Assembly: GCF_019923745.1 (NCBI RefSeq)
Contig: NZ_JAANOG010000008.1
Location: forward strand, 101,130-165,129
From: Aquirufa aurantiipilula
Lineage (GTDB): Bacteria; Bacteroidota; Bacteroidia; Cytophagales; Spirosomataceae
Length of the DNA: 64,000 nt
Reading direction: 5' to 3'
Part shown: piece by piece, positions 8,086-17,230 of the stretch
How positions within the stretch are numbered: position 1 is the first letter of the stretch
Layout: every line of letters starts with the position of its first letter
Position numbers and translations under genes: made by a program
Notes under the pieces: model-generated
Seen by the model: the letters and a program-made list of their open reading frames with translations, nothing else
What the model was told of the DNA's origin: nothing
The model's database searches: none

Positions 8086-9331
8086 GGACGCTTACAGCGC
8101 TTTAAAATTTCCGGAGTTTAGAGCCTTTATTGTGGGTAATACCTTATTCACCATGGCACTTTTGATGCAAGAGGTGATTGTGTCTTATGAAATCTATAAG
8201 ATTACCCACAATCCCTTAGCCTTGGGTTTAATCGGACTAGCAGAAGTGATTCCTTATATTTCTTTGGCTCTTTTTGGGGGGCATTATGCCGATAATCGAG
8301 ATAAGCGAAAGATCATGCAAATTTCCTTATCGATTATCATTTTAGGTTCATTTTTATTGCTTTATTCAAGCCTACAATTAGACGCACAAAGCCCTGATTT
8401 TCATATATATACCATTTATTTTGTCATATTTTTGATTGGTTTGGCTAAAGGTTTTTTCAGCCCTGCTGCCTCTTCATTAAATCCATTTTTGGTGCCCAAA
8501 GAGGTATTTGCTAATGCAGCGACTTGGAATAGTTCATTTTGGCAATTGGGAGCGATTTTGGGCCCTGGAATGGCTGGTTTTTTGTATGCCTATTTGGGTT
8601 TGGCAGGTTCATTAGAAACGGTTATTGTGTTTTTGTTGGGAGTGATGACTTGTTTGTTTTTTATTAAGAAAAGACCTGTTCCTCCCAAAGCTGTTACTCA
8701 TGAGTCCATTTGGCATAGCTTAAAGGAGGGTATTGTGTATGTTTTTAAAACCAAGATTATCCTGTATGCCATTTCCTTGGATTTGTTTTCAGTCTTGTTT
8801 GGAGGGGTAATTGCTATTTTACCCATTTTTGCTGAAGATATCTTGAAAGTAGGAGCAGAGGGATTAGGTATTTTACGGGCAGCGCCTTCCATTGGAGCCC
8901 TATTATCCATGGGATGTATGATTTATTTTCCACCATTAGAGAAGGCATGGAGAAATTTATTGTTAGCTATTGCTGGATTTGGAATAGCCACCTTGGTGTT
9001 TGGTATATCAACCAATTTTTGGATATCCGTTGTGGCGCTATTTTTTACAGGTGCGTTTGATTCGGTGAGTGTGGTTATCCGACAAACCGTTTTACGATTT
9101 TATACACCGGATGAGATGCGAGGAAGGGTTTCTTCTGTGAATGGAATATTCGTAAGTTCTTCCAATGAACTAGGCGCCTTTGAATCAGGAGTCATGGCAA
9201 AATTGATGGGAACGGTACCATCTGTATTGCTTGGGGCAACAGCTACTTTGGTGATTGTAAGCTTAGTGGCTTTGAACTCGAAGGATTTACTGAAATTACA
9301 AGTGGCAAAAAAGGTTGACTCCGTTGATTAA
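8066..9331 (+). CDS. MFS transporter (EntS-like exporter)
   Basis: A 421-residue major facilitator with about twelve membrane segments. The loop after helix 2 reads GHYADNRDKRK, the MFS motif A. The FFSPAASSLNPFLVP and EMRGRVSSVNGIF segments are typical of the EntS / MFS_3 exporter branch. It probably exports a small molecule or siderophore-like compound by proton antiport; the substrate is not deducible. It is the last gene of the overlapping trio that starts with the MOSC gene, and its stop overlaps the end of the convergent gene at 9328 by 4 bases. Confidence 0.85.
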   Translation: MSFFQNKDAYSALKFPEFRAFIVGNTLFTMALLMQEVIVSYEIYKITHNPLALGLIGLAEVIPYISLALFGGHYADNRDKRKIMQISLSIIILGSFLLLYSSLQLDAQSPDFHIYTIYFVIFLIGLAKGFFSPAASSLNPFLVPKEVFANAATWNSSFWQLGAILGPGMAGFLYAYLGLAGSLETVIVFLLGVMTCLFFIKKRPVPPKAVTHESIWHSLKEGIVYVFKTKIILYAISLDLFSVLFGGVIAILPIFAEDILKVGAEGLGILRAAPSIGALLSMGCMIYFPPLEKAWRNLLLAIAGFGIATLVFGISTNFWISVVALFFTGAFDSVSVVIRQTVLRFYTPDEMRGRVSSVNGIFVSSSNELGAFESGVMAKLMGTVPSVLLGATATLVIVSLVALNSKDLLKLQVAKKVDSVD

Positions 9332-9885
9332 CTGATATGAGCTTCTTGAGCTAATCGTTCTTTTTCCTCGGCTTCTTCTTTGTCTTTTCTTGCTTTGATG
9401 TGTTCTGGCCAATGTTTTAGAACTTCAGCCATGTGTTTCTTACTTTCTTGGGCCCATTGAATATCTTCAATTTTACGGATAGGCTCTGCATTTTCTCCCA
9501 ATAAAGCAGGCATGATTTTGAGGAAATAATCTTTTAGTTTCAAATCCCCTTTTTTGTTTTTTGAAATAACGACGCTTGCTTCACAATTGAAGAGGGAAAC
9601 TAATCCATCCGAAGTATTACCTTCAGAGAAATAAAAATGGTCCAAATTGTGAATGTCAATGAATTCGCTGCCAATCAAACTAGAACCTTGGTAATGAAGG
9701 GTTTTCAGGGATTCTTCATTCACAACTACAAAAGAAATTCGCTGCTTTCCTGATTTTTCTGCAAAATAATCACCGATGGATTGGAAAAAATTACGCTTAG
9801 GTAACTGAATGACTCCAAGTCCAACCCAATGGGAGGGAAGTTCTGAACGAAGAAAAGATAATGATGCTGGAAGTGAATGATTCAT
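9328..9885 (-). CDS. Hypothetical protein
   Basis: A 185-residue soluble protein that I do not recognise. It has no signal peptide or membrane segment. The middle is a mixed alpha/beta sequence (RISFVVVNEESLKTL, LVSLFNCEASVVISKNKK) and the last 40 residues are a strongly charged helix rich in Lys and Glu that may form a coiled coil. It lies downstream of the ArsR-type regulator on the same strand with a 56-base gap and is convergent with the MFS gene, overlapping it by 4 bases. Confidence 0.65.
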   Translation of the reverse strand: MNHSLPASLSFLRSELPSHWVGLGVIQLPKRNFFQSIGDYFAEKSGKQRISFVVVNEESLKTLHYQGSSLIGSEFIDIHNLDHFYFSEGNTSDGLVSLFNCEASVVISKNKKGDLKLKDYFLKIMPALLGENAEPIRKIEDIQWAQESKKHMAEVLKHWPEHIKARKDKEEAEEKERLAQEAHIS

Positions 9886-9941
9886 AGGAATGGCAATTTG
9901 GAAACGAAATTAAGGAAAGATTGGATTATGTCAAACCTAAA

Positions 9942-10229
9942 TTAAAGTCGGATTTTCGGCTTTGGCAATTCGAAAAATAAAGTAAAGGGCTGAAACCAAG
10001 CATGTATGGATTCAAAGCCCGACTTGTTGAGGGTATAGACTAAAAATTGCCCCTTTTTGCTGAAATCGATCAACTGAGCCTGTTTCAATAAATCCAAATG
10101 ATGAGAAATACTAGGCTTTGTCATGTTAAATTGCTGAGCAATAGTTCCCGCATTTTGTGGGCCATGAGTCAAAAAGCGAAGTATTTCTCTTCTTGTCGGA
10201 TCATTGATTGCTTTGAATACAATATCCAT
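9942..10229 (-). CDS. ArsR/SmtB-family winged-helix repressor
   Basis: A 95-residue regulator: DPTRREILRFL near the N-terminus and TKPSISHHLDLLKQAQLI as the recognition helix region, followed by the beta wing (KKGQFLVYTLN). The paired cysteines of the metal-sensing ArsR branch are absent, and the layout matches the SdpR/autorepressor branch, so it probably responds to something other than metals. It has its own upstream region with a 12-bp palindrome (10252-10263), suggesting autoregulation. It follows the exported isomerase gene on the same strand. Confidence 0.85.
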   Translation of the reverse strand: MDIVFKAINDPTRREILRFLTHGPQNAGTIAQQFNMTKPSISHHLDLLKQAQLIDFSKKGQFLVYTLNKSGFESIHAWFQPFTLFFELPKPKIRL

Positions 10230-10251
10230 AATATCTTAAATAATTAAACAA

Positions 10252-10263
10252 ATATTTAAATAT
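10252..10263. promoter_or_regulatory. Palindrome ATATTTAAATAT, candidate ArsR operator
   Basis: A perfect 12-bp palindrome 23 bases upstream of the regulator start codon, in an AT-rich stretch with a second partial TTAAATAATTAAA element just inside it. Position and symmetry fit an autorepressor operator. In AT-rich DNA such palindromes also occur by chance. Confidence 0.35.
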
Positions 10264-10292
10264 AAAGGTAGTATTCCAAATTATCCGTGGAA

Positions 10293-11222
10293 TTATCCTT
10301 TGTCTTCCTTACGATAAGCTTCAATTAATTTCACCTCACCATCTTTTCCAGGATAGAAATTTCCATGTTCCATACCTAAGACTCCGGTATATCCTTTCTT
10401 TCTTAAGTGCTTGAAAATATTGGCATGATTCACCTCACCAGTCGTAGGTTCTTTTCTTCCTGGATTATCTCCAATCTGTAAATAGGCAATCTCCTCCCAA
10501 CATAAATCCATGTTAGCAATCATGTTACCTTCATTGCGCTGCATGTGATACATATCAAATAGGATTTTACAAGCAGGACTACCTACGGCTCTACAAATCA
10601 TGTAGGATTGATCAGAATAGCGAAGGAATAAATCAGGATTATCACTTAATGGTTCTAATACCATGGTTAAGTTATGCGGTTCAAAAATCTCTGCTCCACG
10701 CTTAAGGTTGTCAATTACATGGCCTGTCTGAACTCCTAAAGGCAGTTTACGATTGAAGTTTCCAGGTACTACAGTCATCCATTTGGCATTGCAACGTTTG
10801 GCTGTTTCTACAGCTGTTTTGCAGGCTTTTACAAACATTTCGGTGGCCTCTTTTTTGCCTGTAGTCATGTGTTGAGTGTCAAAGAAGCCATCAAACTTCA
10901 CTACAAAGACTCCCATGGTCATTCCTAATTTGGTGAGTGTCTCGCCAATTTTGGCTTGAAGCTCTGGACTTTTGCCCATCATGTCATTGTCTTCCAAAGC
11001 ACGGAATCCCATTTCATGCATGAATTTTAATTGGTCTATCTCATCTGGACCAGCATGATTTTTGAACATACCGAAATGGGGTGCATATTTTAAGCTAAAT
11101 GCAGGCTCGGCAGCCAAGCTGTGTAATTGACTTGATGAAGCAGCTAAAGTAGCTTGGCTACTAGTAACACCTGCTCCCAATAAGCTTCCGCCCATCATTT
11201 GGGCAAAGGAACGACGATCCAT
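10293..11222 (-). CDS. Exported hydroxypyruvate-isomerase-like TIM-barrel protein
   Basis: A 309-residue protein starting MDRRSFAQMMGGSLLGAG, a twin-Arg-type export signal, followed by an AP-endonuclease-2/xylose-isomerase-like TIM barrel. Supporting motifs are TMVLEPLSDN, ILFDMYHMQRNEGN and QIGDNPGRKEPTTGEVN, close to hydroxypyruvate isomerase (Hyi) relatives. Export makes a housekeeping Hyi role unlikely; a periplasmic sugar or keto-sugar substrate is more probable. It starts 2 bases after the stop of the large heme-binding protein gene, so the two form an operon. Confidence 0.82.
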   Translation of the reverse strand: MDRRSFAQMMGGSLLGAGVTSSQATLAASSSQLHSLAAEPAFSLKYAPHFGMFKNHAGPDEIDQLKFMHEMGFRALEDNDMMGKSPELQAKIGETLTKLGMTMGVFVVKFDGFFDTQHMTTGKKEATEMFVKACKTAVETAKRCNAKWMTVVPGNFNRKLPLGVQTGHVIDNLKRGAEIFEPHNLTMVLEPLSDNPDLFLRYSDQSYMICRAVGSPACKILFDMYHMQRNEGNMIANMDLCWEEIAYLQIGDNPGRKEPTTGEVNHANIFKHLRKKGYTGVLGMEHGNFYPGKDGEVKLIEAYRKEDKG

Positions 11223-11224
11223 GT

Positions 11225-14200
11225 TTATTTCTTTTTTAAGGTAGTTAAATATTCGACTAGGTTGACTAAATCCGTGGTGCTCATAGCATCGGCTAATCCT
11301 TCTGGCATCATGGAATTAGGTAATTGTTTCACTGATTTTAAGGCGGAAGTTTTGAAGTTTTGTACCATTCCACCGGGCAATTTCATGATAATATCCGTTT
11401 CGTTTTTAGAACTGATGATACCTTGGTAAGTCTCCCCAGACTTGGTTAATATTTCATAGGTTTCATAACCAAAATTTATTCCAGCATTAGGGTGCATGAT
11501 GGATACATACATGCCATCTTTGGATAATTTAGAGCCAATTTCCGTTAATTTTGGACCGAAGTCGATTCCTTCTTGATATACCTGATGGCACATAGAACAT
11601 TGATCGACAAATACCTTTATTCCGGCTTGCGCATTTCCTTTTTGTCCTAAAAGGGTGTTCAAATCCAGATGTTTTGTTTTGGCATTTTGAGTGGTTCCAC
11701 CTAAATAGGAATTAGCTTCCATACGAACAGCCTTTCTCCATGTTCTACTGACACCTTCAACCACGGAAGGAATAAATTCGGTGCTTACTTTTTTATTTTT
11801 TAAAATATCCAATACATAGTTTTCACCATTGGCAGAATTACCTAAACTTCGGGCAGCTTCTTTTCTAATGCTCATAGACAGGTTTTTCTGGTTCATGGCA
11901 TCAAATAACAGAGATAAGGTACTTGGCTGACCAATCCAGCGAATGGATTCGATAATAGCTTTTTGTTGGTCTTCATTCCCTTTTTGAAAAGTTTGAGCCA
12001 CCAAAGCAGCACCTCCATTTAATTTATAGAGGATTGACCTTGCTTTTCTACTTTGCTTGCCAGTCAAAACCATTTGCAATACTTTTTCTTTTTCCTCCGC
12101 TAACTCGTATTTCTCGACCAATTCTAAATATTCTACTTCGGAAGTTTTAGGTAATAAATCTCTCAATACTTTTTTGGCGTCGGCATTGGAAGCGATGAAT
12201 GTTGGATTGATATGCCGTAATCCAATTAACTGAGACTCGGTTTGTCCTTGGAAATTTTTGGATATCAGATCAATTAACATACCTGATTTTTTATCACTTG
12301 GAATAAAATCTAGCGCTCTGAAATAACGAAGTTTTTGTGATAGAGTTTGATTGCTTTTTAATTCAGCAAAAATGTATGGAAGCGCATTTTCTGTTCTAGC
12401 TCTCCAAATAACATCTTGAAATGCTGCTGAAGACGAATTAACAGAAAGAGCTAAATAAGCATTTAATCGACTGTTCCAAAGTCCATCCGCACCGATACCT
12501 AGCGCTTCTAAGTACCAACGGTCTTGGCCATTGTGTTGCTGGGCTAATTGTGCCCACATAACATCTGCCTGTGGATCTTGAAAATGACGTAAAGCAATGG
12601 CTAATTCCCGACGAACCTGTGGGTTTTCATCCTTCACCCAAGATGTTGCAAGTTCTTTCCACTGAGCGAATGGAGTTCTTTTCGCCTGACGAATAGCCAT
12701 CATGCGAATATCCGCTAATCCGTCATTTGCAGCTAATTGCAGGTATTTCTGTGCTTGTGTCGTTTTCATTAAAGCCCAGAAAGCACGTGCTTTCATGCGC
12801 GGATTTGCATTATTTTGATAAGATTTTTCCAAGGCAGATTCAGCAGATTTACCCCAATTCATTAATTTTTTAAATGCCAAATACCTTTGAGCCAAATTGG
12901 GGTTTTCTAATGCAAGAATAGCATTCTCCGGAGTATTCAAAGGCATTGACTTTACCTGGTATGCATGGCCTTTAGGAGCAACACGATAAATTCTACCTTT
13001 GGTTTGGTCGCCAGCTTGATGTCCACCAACGCCTGGGTCGTACCAGTCGGCAATGAATAAGGACCCATCGGGAGCAGCGGTTACATCTGCAGGTCTAAAC
13101 CATTGGTCATTGATTCCTTCTACCAAAGGTAGGATACTAGCTTCATAGCCTGCACCTTGGGCTTTAACGGGATAGCTTCTTACTACATTAGGACCTGCAT
13201 CGCAGTGAATCATTTGATTTTGAAAGGCCTTGGGCAATAAATTACCTTCATATAAAATCAATCCCGTAGGTGAGCCTGAGCCTGTTTGCAATAAATTAGG
13301 TACAACGCCTGGGTCATTCAAGTGCCAATGTCTTCTAGGGATTTCTGGTTCAATATTGGTACGATTGGCTGACCAACCCGCATCACTCATTTCGTCACGG
13401 TATCCATAGTTTCCATGTTCCATCACGAAATTGATTCTCACACCTTTATTTCCGTCATCATCATTGTCAGATTGCCATAAACCACCATAGGAATCAACGG
13501 CTACTTCATAATTGTTTCTGAAATTATGTCCAAGAACCTCTACCTGTGAACCATCTACATTACAACGGAAGGCCATGCCTTGCTTGTATTTTTTAGGCCC
13601 AATGGGGTCTCCATCTTGATCCAAGACAGCTTTTCCTTGCGCGTCTAATAATTGTCCTCCTTCATTTCCAAAGTTGAAATAGAGTTTTCCATCAGGACCA
13701 AATGTAAAGGCATGGGCGCCATGATCATGTTGCTCACCACCAATTCCTTGAAACATGACTTCCTTGCGATCCGCTTTCCCATCTCGATTATCGTCAAACA
13801 TTCTCCAGATATACGGACTTTGAGAAACTATGACCATGGAATCCAGCACAGCTATACCAAGTGGAGCATTTAATTCTGGTGATTGATAAAATATTTTTCT
13901 TGAATCCGCTTTCCCATCACCATTCGTGTCTTCGAGAATTAACACTTTGTCGCCCTGAGGGTTTGTCGGGTTTCCGTTGATATTAGGACGGTAATTGTAA
14001 GCTTCTACGACCCAAACACGACCTTGTGCATCGACATCGATGTTAGTCGGGTTTTGAAGCATTGGTTCGGAAGCAAATAGGGTGATTTCTAGTTCAGGAT
14101 GTATTTTTAACCCTTTTAAAGCATTTTCTGTTTGTCTTTTTTGCGATTCAGTTAATGAATCCAATAAAACTTGGCCCCAACGGGCAGATTGATTTTTGTA

Positions 14201-14278
14201 AAAAGAAGAGACAAATAAGAGGGCAAAAAGAGATAATGCCGTCAGAAAAATAGGTTTTTTAGAAGGAGTCCAATTCAT
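11225..14278 (-). CDS. PVC-type heme-binding beta-propeller protein with HEAT repeats and cytochrome c domain
   Basis: A 1017-residue exported protein. Order: N-terminal signal/anchor (about 10-26), a glucose/sorbosone-dehydrogenase-like beta-propeller (about 55-430, with NIDVDAQGRVWVVEAYNYRP and PDGSLFIADWYDPGVGGHQ), an alpha-helical HEAT-like region (about 450-850), and a C-terminal cytochrome c domain with CSMCH near residue 897. This architecture is the PVC-type heme-binding dehydrogenase-like family, abundant in Planctomycetes and Bacteroidota. It probably oxidises a sugar in the periplasm and passes electrons to the respiratory chain; the substrate is unknown. It is followed 2 bases later by the exported isomerase gene. 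Confidence 0.88.
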   Translation of the reverse strand: MNWTPSKKPIFLTALSLFALLFVSSFYKNQSARWGQVLLDSLTESQKRQTENALKGLKIHPELEITLFASEPMLQNPTNIDVDAQGRVWVVEAYNYRPNINGNPTNPQGDKVLILEDTNGDGKADSRKIFYQSPELNAPLGIAVLDSMVIVSQSPYIWRMFDDNRDGKADRKEVMFQGIGGEQHDHGAHAFTFGPDGKLYFNFGNEGGQLLDAQGKAVLDQDGDPIGPKKYKQGMAFRCNVDGSQVEVLGHNFRNNYEVAVDSYGGLWQSDNDDDGNKGVRINFVMEHGNYGYRDEMSDAGWSANRTNIEPEIPRRHWHLNDPGVVPNLLQTGSGSPTGLILYEGNLLPKAFQNQMIHCDAGPNVVRSYPVKAQGAGYEASILPLVEGINDQWFRPADVTAAPDGSLFIADWYDPGVGGHQAGDQTKGRIYRVAPKGHAYQVKSMPLNTPENAILALENPNLAQRYLAFKKLMNWGKSAESALEKSYQNNANPRMKARAFWALMKTTQAQKYLQLAANDGLADIRMMAIRQAKRTPFAQWKELATSWVKDENPQVRRELAIALRHFQDPQADVMWAQLAQQHNGQDRWYLEALGIGADGLWNSRLNAYLALSVNSSSAAFQDVIWRARTENALPYIFAELKSNQTLSQKLRYFRALDFIPSDKKSGMLIDLISKNFQGQTESQLIGLRHINPTFIASNADAKKVLRDLLPKTSEVEYLELVEKYELAEEKEKVLQMVLTGKQSRKARSILYKLNGGAALVAQTFQKGNEDQQKAIIESIRWIGQPSTLSLLFDAMNQKNLSMSIRKEAARSLGNSANGENYVLDILKNKKVSTEFIPSVVEGVSRTWRKAVRMEANSYLGGTTQNAKTKHLDLNTLLGQKGNAQAGIKVFVDQCSMCHQVYQEGIDFGPKLTEIGSKLSKDGMYVSIMHPNAGINFGYETYEILTKSGETYQGIISSKNETDIIMKLPGGMVQNFKTSALKSVKQLPNSMMPEGLADAMSTTDLVNLVEYLTTLKKK

Positions 14279-14353
14279 AAGTATGTGTTTTTCCGTAGAA
14301 TACCTATAAATTTCAATTAAAACCCTGTAAAATCCTAATGGACTTATCCTGAT

Positions 14354-15391
14354 TTATGACTGTATTCCTAAAAAACGATTCATTTTTTTTCGGAATGCTA
14401 GATAGGCCAAAAAGGAATCCGCTGTAAATACGTGTTCCTTAAATAGTCTTTTCCAATCTGCTATGCCTAGTTTTTTGGGGGAATGTGCCGATGCTTTCCA
14501 TAAATAATAAGATCTTTTCAGGAATGATTTTTCATTCTCTGTAATCCTGGTTAATAATAAATGGTATTCAAAAAGGATGGGTTGGATTAAATCTTGATAT
14601 TTACCCTGAGTATATTCATTGATTTTGGAATACATGAATATACGGTTGTATATAAACGCAGCGGATTTATTGCTGTCCGTATAACTCATCCCGCCTTCGT
14701 TTTTCCGATAAATAGACATGATTTCGGGTAAATAAGCGATAGGACCTTCTTCTGCTAAAATGACATATAATGGGATATCGCCACTTTTTGAATGAAAAAA
14801 CCATTCTGGAAGTGTTTTGACAAGTTTTTTTCTCATCATGACGCTGGCTGTGGCCATGAACCAAGCTTCTCGTTCTTTTAACAAATCCGTAGATTTAATC
14901 CAAGGTGCCTGATCTGCGGAATTGATTAGTGAAGGTTCTCTTCCTGTGCCATCTTCATAAATGATTTGGGCATTATGGAAACAAGCAGAGGCTTGTGGAT
15001 GGCTATCCAAAAAATCTACTTGTTTTTGGAGTTTATCGGGAGAAGTCCAATAATCATCTCCTTCTATGTGAACGATGTATTCTCCTTGGCAATCAAAAAA
15101 ACAATGTAAAAAATTCACTTTAGCGCCGACATTTTCAGGTCGGACATAGGCTTTTATTTTTTCAGGATAACGGTCTGCATAGGACTGAATAATGGAAGCC
15201 GTATTATCTGGGGAATGATCTTCTCCGATGATGATTTCAAAGTCAAAATCCGTTTTTTGTTGGAGGATGTTGTCTAAACAAGTCTGTATATAAGGTTCAT
15301 GTTTATAAGTAATCAGACAAACGGAAACCTTGGGTTGTTTGGCCGTTTGAGGATTACCATAAAGATGATGATTCAAGTAGCTAAAATCCAT
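14354..15391 (-). CDS. Family 2 glycosyltransferase
   Basis: A 345-residue GT-A fold glycosyltransferase: VSVCLITYKHEPYIQTCLDN near residue 23, GEDHSPDNTA for the nucleotide-sugar site, and EGDDYW at about residue 110 as the metal-binding DxD-like motif. No membrane segment, so cytoplasmic or peripheral, making a surface glycan or glycoconjugate. The sugar specificity cannot be read from sequence. Its ATG overlaps the stop of the preceding glycosidase-like gene by one base (TAATG), implying coupled translation. Confidence 0.9.
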   Translation of the reverse strand: MDFSYLNHHLYGNPQTAKQPKVSVCLITYKHEPYIQTCLDNILQQKTDFDFEIIIGEDHSPDNTASIIQSYADRYPEKIKAYVRPENVGAKVNFLHCFFDCQGEYIVHIEGDDYWTSPDKLQKQVDFLDSHPQASACFHNAQIIYEDGTGREPSLINSADQAPWIKSTDLLKEREAWFMATASVMMRKKLVKTLPEWFFHSKSGDIPLYVILAEEGPIAYLPEIMSIYRKNEGGMSYTDSNKSAAFIYNRIFMYSKINEYTQGKYQDLIQPILFEYHLLLTRITENEKSFLKRSYYLWKASAHSPKKLGIADWKRLFKEHVFTADSFLAYLAFRKKMNRFLGIQS

Positions 15392-16335
15392 TATTTTTCT
15401 TCTAAAATGGCATATCCTACACCGCTTTGACCAAAATGATTACCATTATAAAATAAAATGGTCTTTTCTTGATGACGAATTACTAAAGGATATTCAATCA
15501 TTTCGTAATCCCAATCTTGCTCATTATCACTAACATCTATACCGGCTAAGTCATCTTGTCTTTTCCAATGAATTCCATCCGTTGATTCTGCATAATAGAT
15601 TCGGTATGAGCGAGAACGATTAGTGCGATAGTCTGTACAAGCGCGTGCAGAAAACCACATTTTGTAAATGCCATTTTCAATTAGGACCGTAGGGCGAGAA
15701 ATACCACCTTCTACTTCATCCCGGTAATCGATAGCCACTTGCCCTTTTCTGTCCCAGTTAATCCCATCGGTAGATTCTGCGTATTTAATGTGGTAACAAG
15801 GCTCCATTAAATTACCATCTGGAAGCCAATGAGTACAGTTTAAATACCAAACTTTGTATTTGCCTTGGTCATATAGAAAACAGGCAGAGCCATTGAAAAA
15901 TGGTTCGGTGGCCGTTGTACTTATAATGGGGCCTTGAAATTTTTTGGTATAATGAATGCCATCCGTAGAGCTTGCCAAACCTAGTGCATTATGGTATGGA
16001 ATGGTATTTCTAACGGTCCAACCAATGTAATAAAGCCATTTTTCTTCTCCGTTTTGAAGGAACCATGTGGGCATAATGCCACAATCATCAAAGGTTCCAG
16101 GAGCACCTAAAGTTAAAATGGGCTCAGGGTGAACATACAAGATGTTGGATAAATTATTGGAATCTAAGTCAATGAAGGAAGCTTGACAGCGTCCTTTGGA
16201 ATCACGTGCCGAGTAATATAAACGGATTCGATCAGGGTAATTGGTGTCAGCACATACAACGTGTGCGTATTTTTTTTGATTCCATTCGGAAAGTCCGTCT
16301 GGACAAAAGAGTAAACCTTGTTTATTCCACCGCAT
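15391..16335 (-). CDS. Five-bladed beta-propeller glycosidase-like protein
   Basis: About 314 residues from ATG 16335. An in-frame start 15 codons upstream would read through the perfect hairpin at 16342-16375 and is unlikely. The protein carries repeated ASSTDGIHY, AESTDGINW and AESTDGIHW blades, as in GH43/GH32/GH130-type propellers, with QDWDYEMIEYP near the end. There is no signal peptide, so it is likely cytoplasmic, possibly acting on a saccharide made or recycled with the neighbouring glycosyltransferase. The exact glycoside hydrolase family is not certain. Confidence 0.75.
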   Translation of the reverse strand: MRWNKQGLLFCPDGLSEWNQKKYAHVVCADTNYPDRIRLYYSARDSKGRCQASFIDLDSNNLSNILYVHPEPILTLGAPGTFDDCGIMPTWFLQNGEEKWLYYIGWTVRNTIPYHNALGLASSTDGIHYTKKFQGPIISTTATEPFFNGSACFLYDQGKYKVWYLNCTHWLPDGNLMEPCYHIKYAESTDGINWDRKGQVAIDYRDEVEGGISRPTVLIENGIYKMWFSARACTDYRTNRSRSYRIYYAESTDGIHWKRQDDLAGIDVSDNEQDWDYEMIEYPLVIRHQEKTILFYNGNHFGQSGVGYAILEEK

Positions 16336-16341
16336 AATTTT

Positions 16342-16375
16342 TCTTTGTTGTCCCGAATTTTCGGGACAACAAAGA
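16342..16375. repeat. Perfect 15-bp inverted repeat with 4-base loop at a translation start
   Basis: Arms TCTTTGTTGTCCCGA and TCGGGACAACAAAGA around ATTT. It lies 6 bases upstream of the ATG at 16335 (minus strand) and 9 bases after the NIPSNAP gene stop. No T-run follows on either strand, so it is a poor classical terminator. In mRNA it would place a strong hairpin next to the ribosome-binding region of the glycosidase-like gene. Confidence 0.7.
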
Positions 16376-16384
16376 TACAAAGCT

Positions 16385-17131
16385 TTATCGGATAGTTGAA
16401 AAAGTCGTAGGGTGCATGTAGATAGATTCTACTTTGTCCACAATTTTTCCATTCTTTTCTGATTCATCACGTACTTTAATCCAATTAGGATCTTTTCTAA
16501 ATTCGTCAAAAGAAGCTTTACCTGCTGCTTCACTATCATGAGCTAATAGATAGACCAAACGAGGCTGAACAGTAGGGTCTTTTTCGATGGTCTTAAAATA
16601 GGCAATGTTTGTCATACCATGTTTCTTGAACAATTTGGTGGTATGATTTCTAAAGCGAGCTAAAATATTGTCGATATTATTCGGCGTAGCAGTATAAGTT
16701 CTCAATTCAATGGCACGATCGACACTCTTGTGAGAAGGCTTAATTTTCGGGCTAAAATCAGTGGCCATCATGAAAGTACTTTCCACTTTAGCTACAATTT
16801 TACCAGATTCTTCGGATTTTCTAGCTACTTCTTTCCACTCGGGATCACGATTAAAACGTTTCCAAGAGCTGTCACGTTCTACTTGGTTAGGGTAGGACAA
16901 AATGTAGTAAAGTGCATTTTTCTCGTTGTTGTTGGGAATCCAATAACCTACGTTTGTCATACCATGTTTTTCGAAAATTTTAGTGGTATGGTTTGTAAAG
17001 CGTTGGATTAATGCATCTAATCTACCTGGATGGCAATAGTAAACGCGCATTTCATAATAACGGCTGTCTGGTTTTTTAGCAATCATCTGAAGAGAGATGA
17101 ATAAGAATAGGAGAGTAAATAATTTTTTCAT
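16385..17131 (-). CDS. Exported NIPSNAP-family protein with two domains
   Basis: A 248-residue protein with a Sec signal (MKKLFTLLFLFISLQMIAKK) and two consecutive NIPSNAP (dimeric alpha-beta barrel) domains: YEMRVYYCHPGRLDALIQRF with FEKHGMTNVGYW, then ELRTYTATPNNIDNILARF with FKKHGMTNIAYF. NIPSNAP domains are small ferredoxin-like folds of unclear function, sometimes near oxidative metabolism. Bacteroidota often export tandem versions. It appears to have its own promoter region with an inverted repeat at 17205-17230. Confidence 0.88.
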   Translation of the reverse strand: MKKLFTLLFLFISLQMIAKKPDSRYYEMRVYYCHPGRLDALIQRFTNHTTKIFEKHGMTNVGYWIPNNNEKNALYYILSYPNQVERDSSWKRFNRDPEWKEVARKSEESGKIVAKVESTFMMATDFSPKIKPSHKSVDRAIELRTYTATPNNIDNILARFRNHTTKLFKKHGMTNIAYFKTIEKDPTVQPRLVYLLAHDSEAAGKASFDEFRKDPNWIKVRDESEKNGKIVDKVESIYMHPTTFSTIR

Positions 17132-17204
17132 AGGTAATTATGGGGTAAAATGGTTGTAATGCGTTGGTAATTTTGTTAGAGGTCTTGTTTTTACTCATTA
17201 GCAC

Positions 17205-17230
17205 TAACGAATAATTATTAATATTCGTTA
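17205..17230. promoter_or_regulatory. Inverted repeat TAACGAATA / TATTCGTTA, candidate operator
   Basis: Perfect 9-bp arms (17205-17213 and 17222-17230) with an 8-base AT spacer, 74 bases upstream of the NIPSNAP start. Spacing and symmetry suit a dimeric regulator; no regulator gene is adjacent. Confidence 0.4.

Noticed and set aside
16342..16375. Classical rho-independent terminator for the NIPSNAP gene
   Set aside because: The stem is strong, but neither strand has a T-run after it, so it is listed as an inverted repeat instead.
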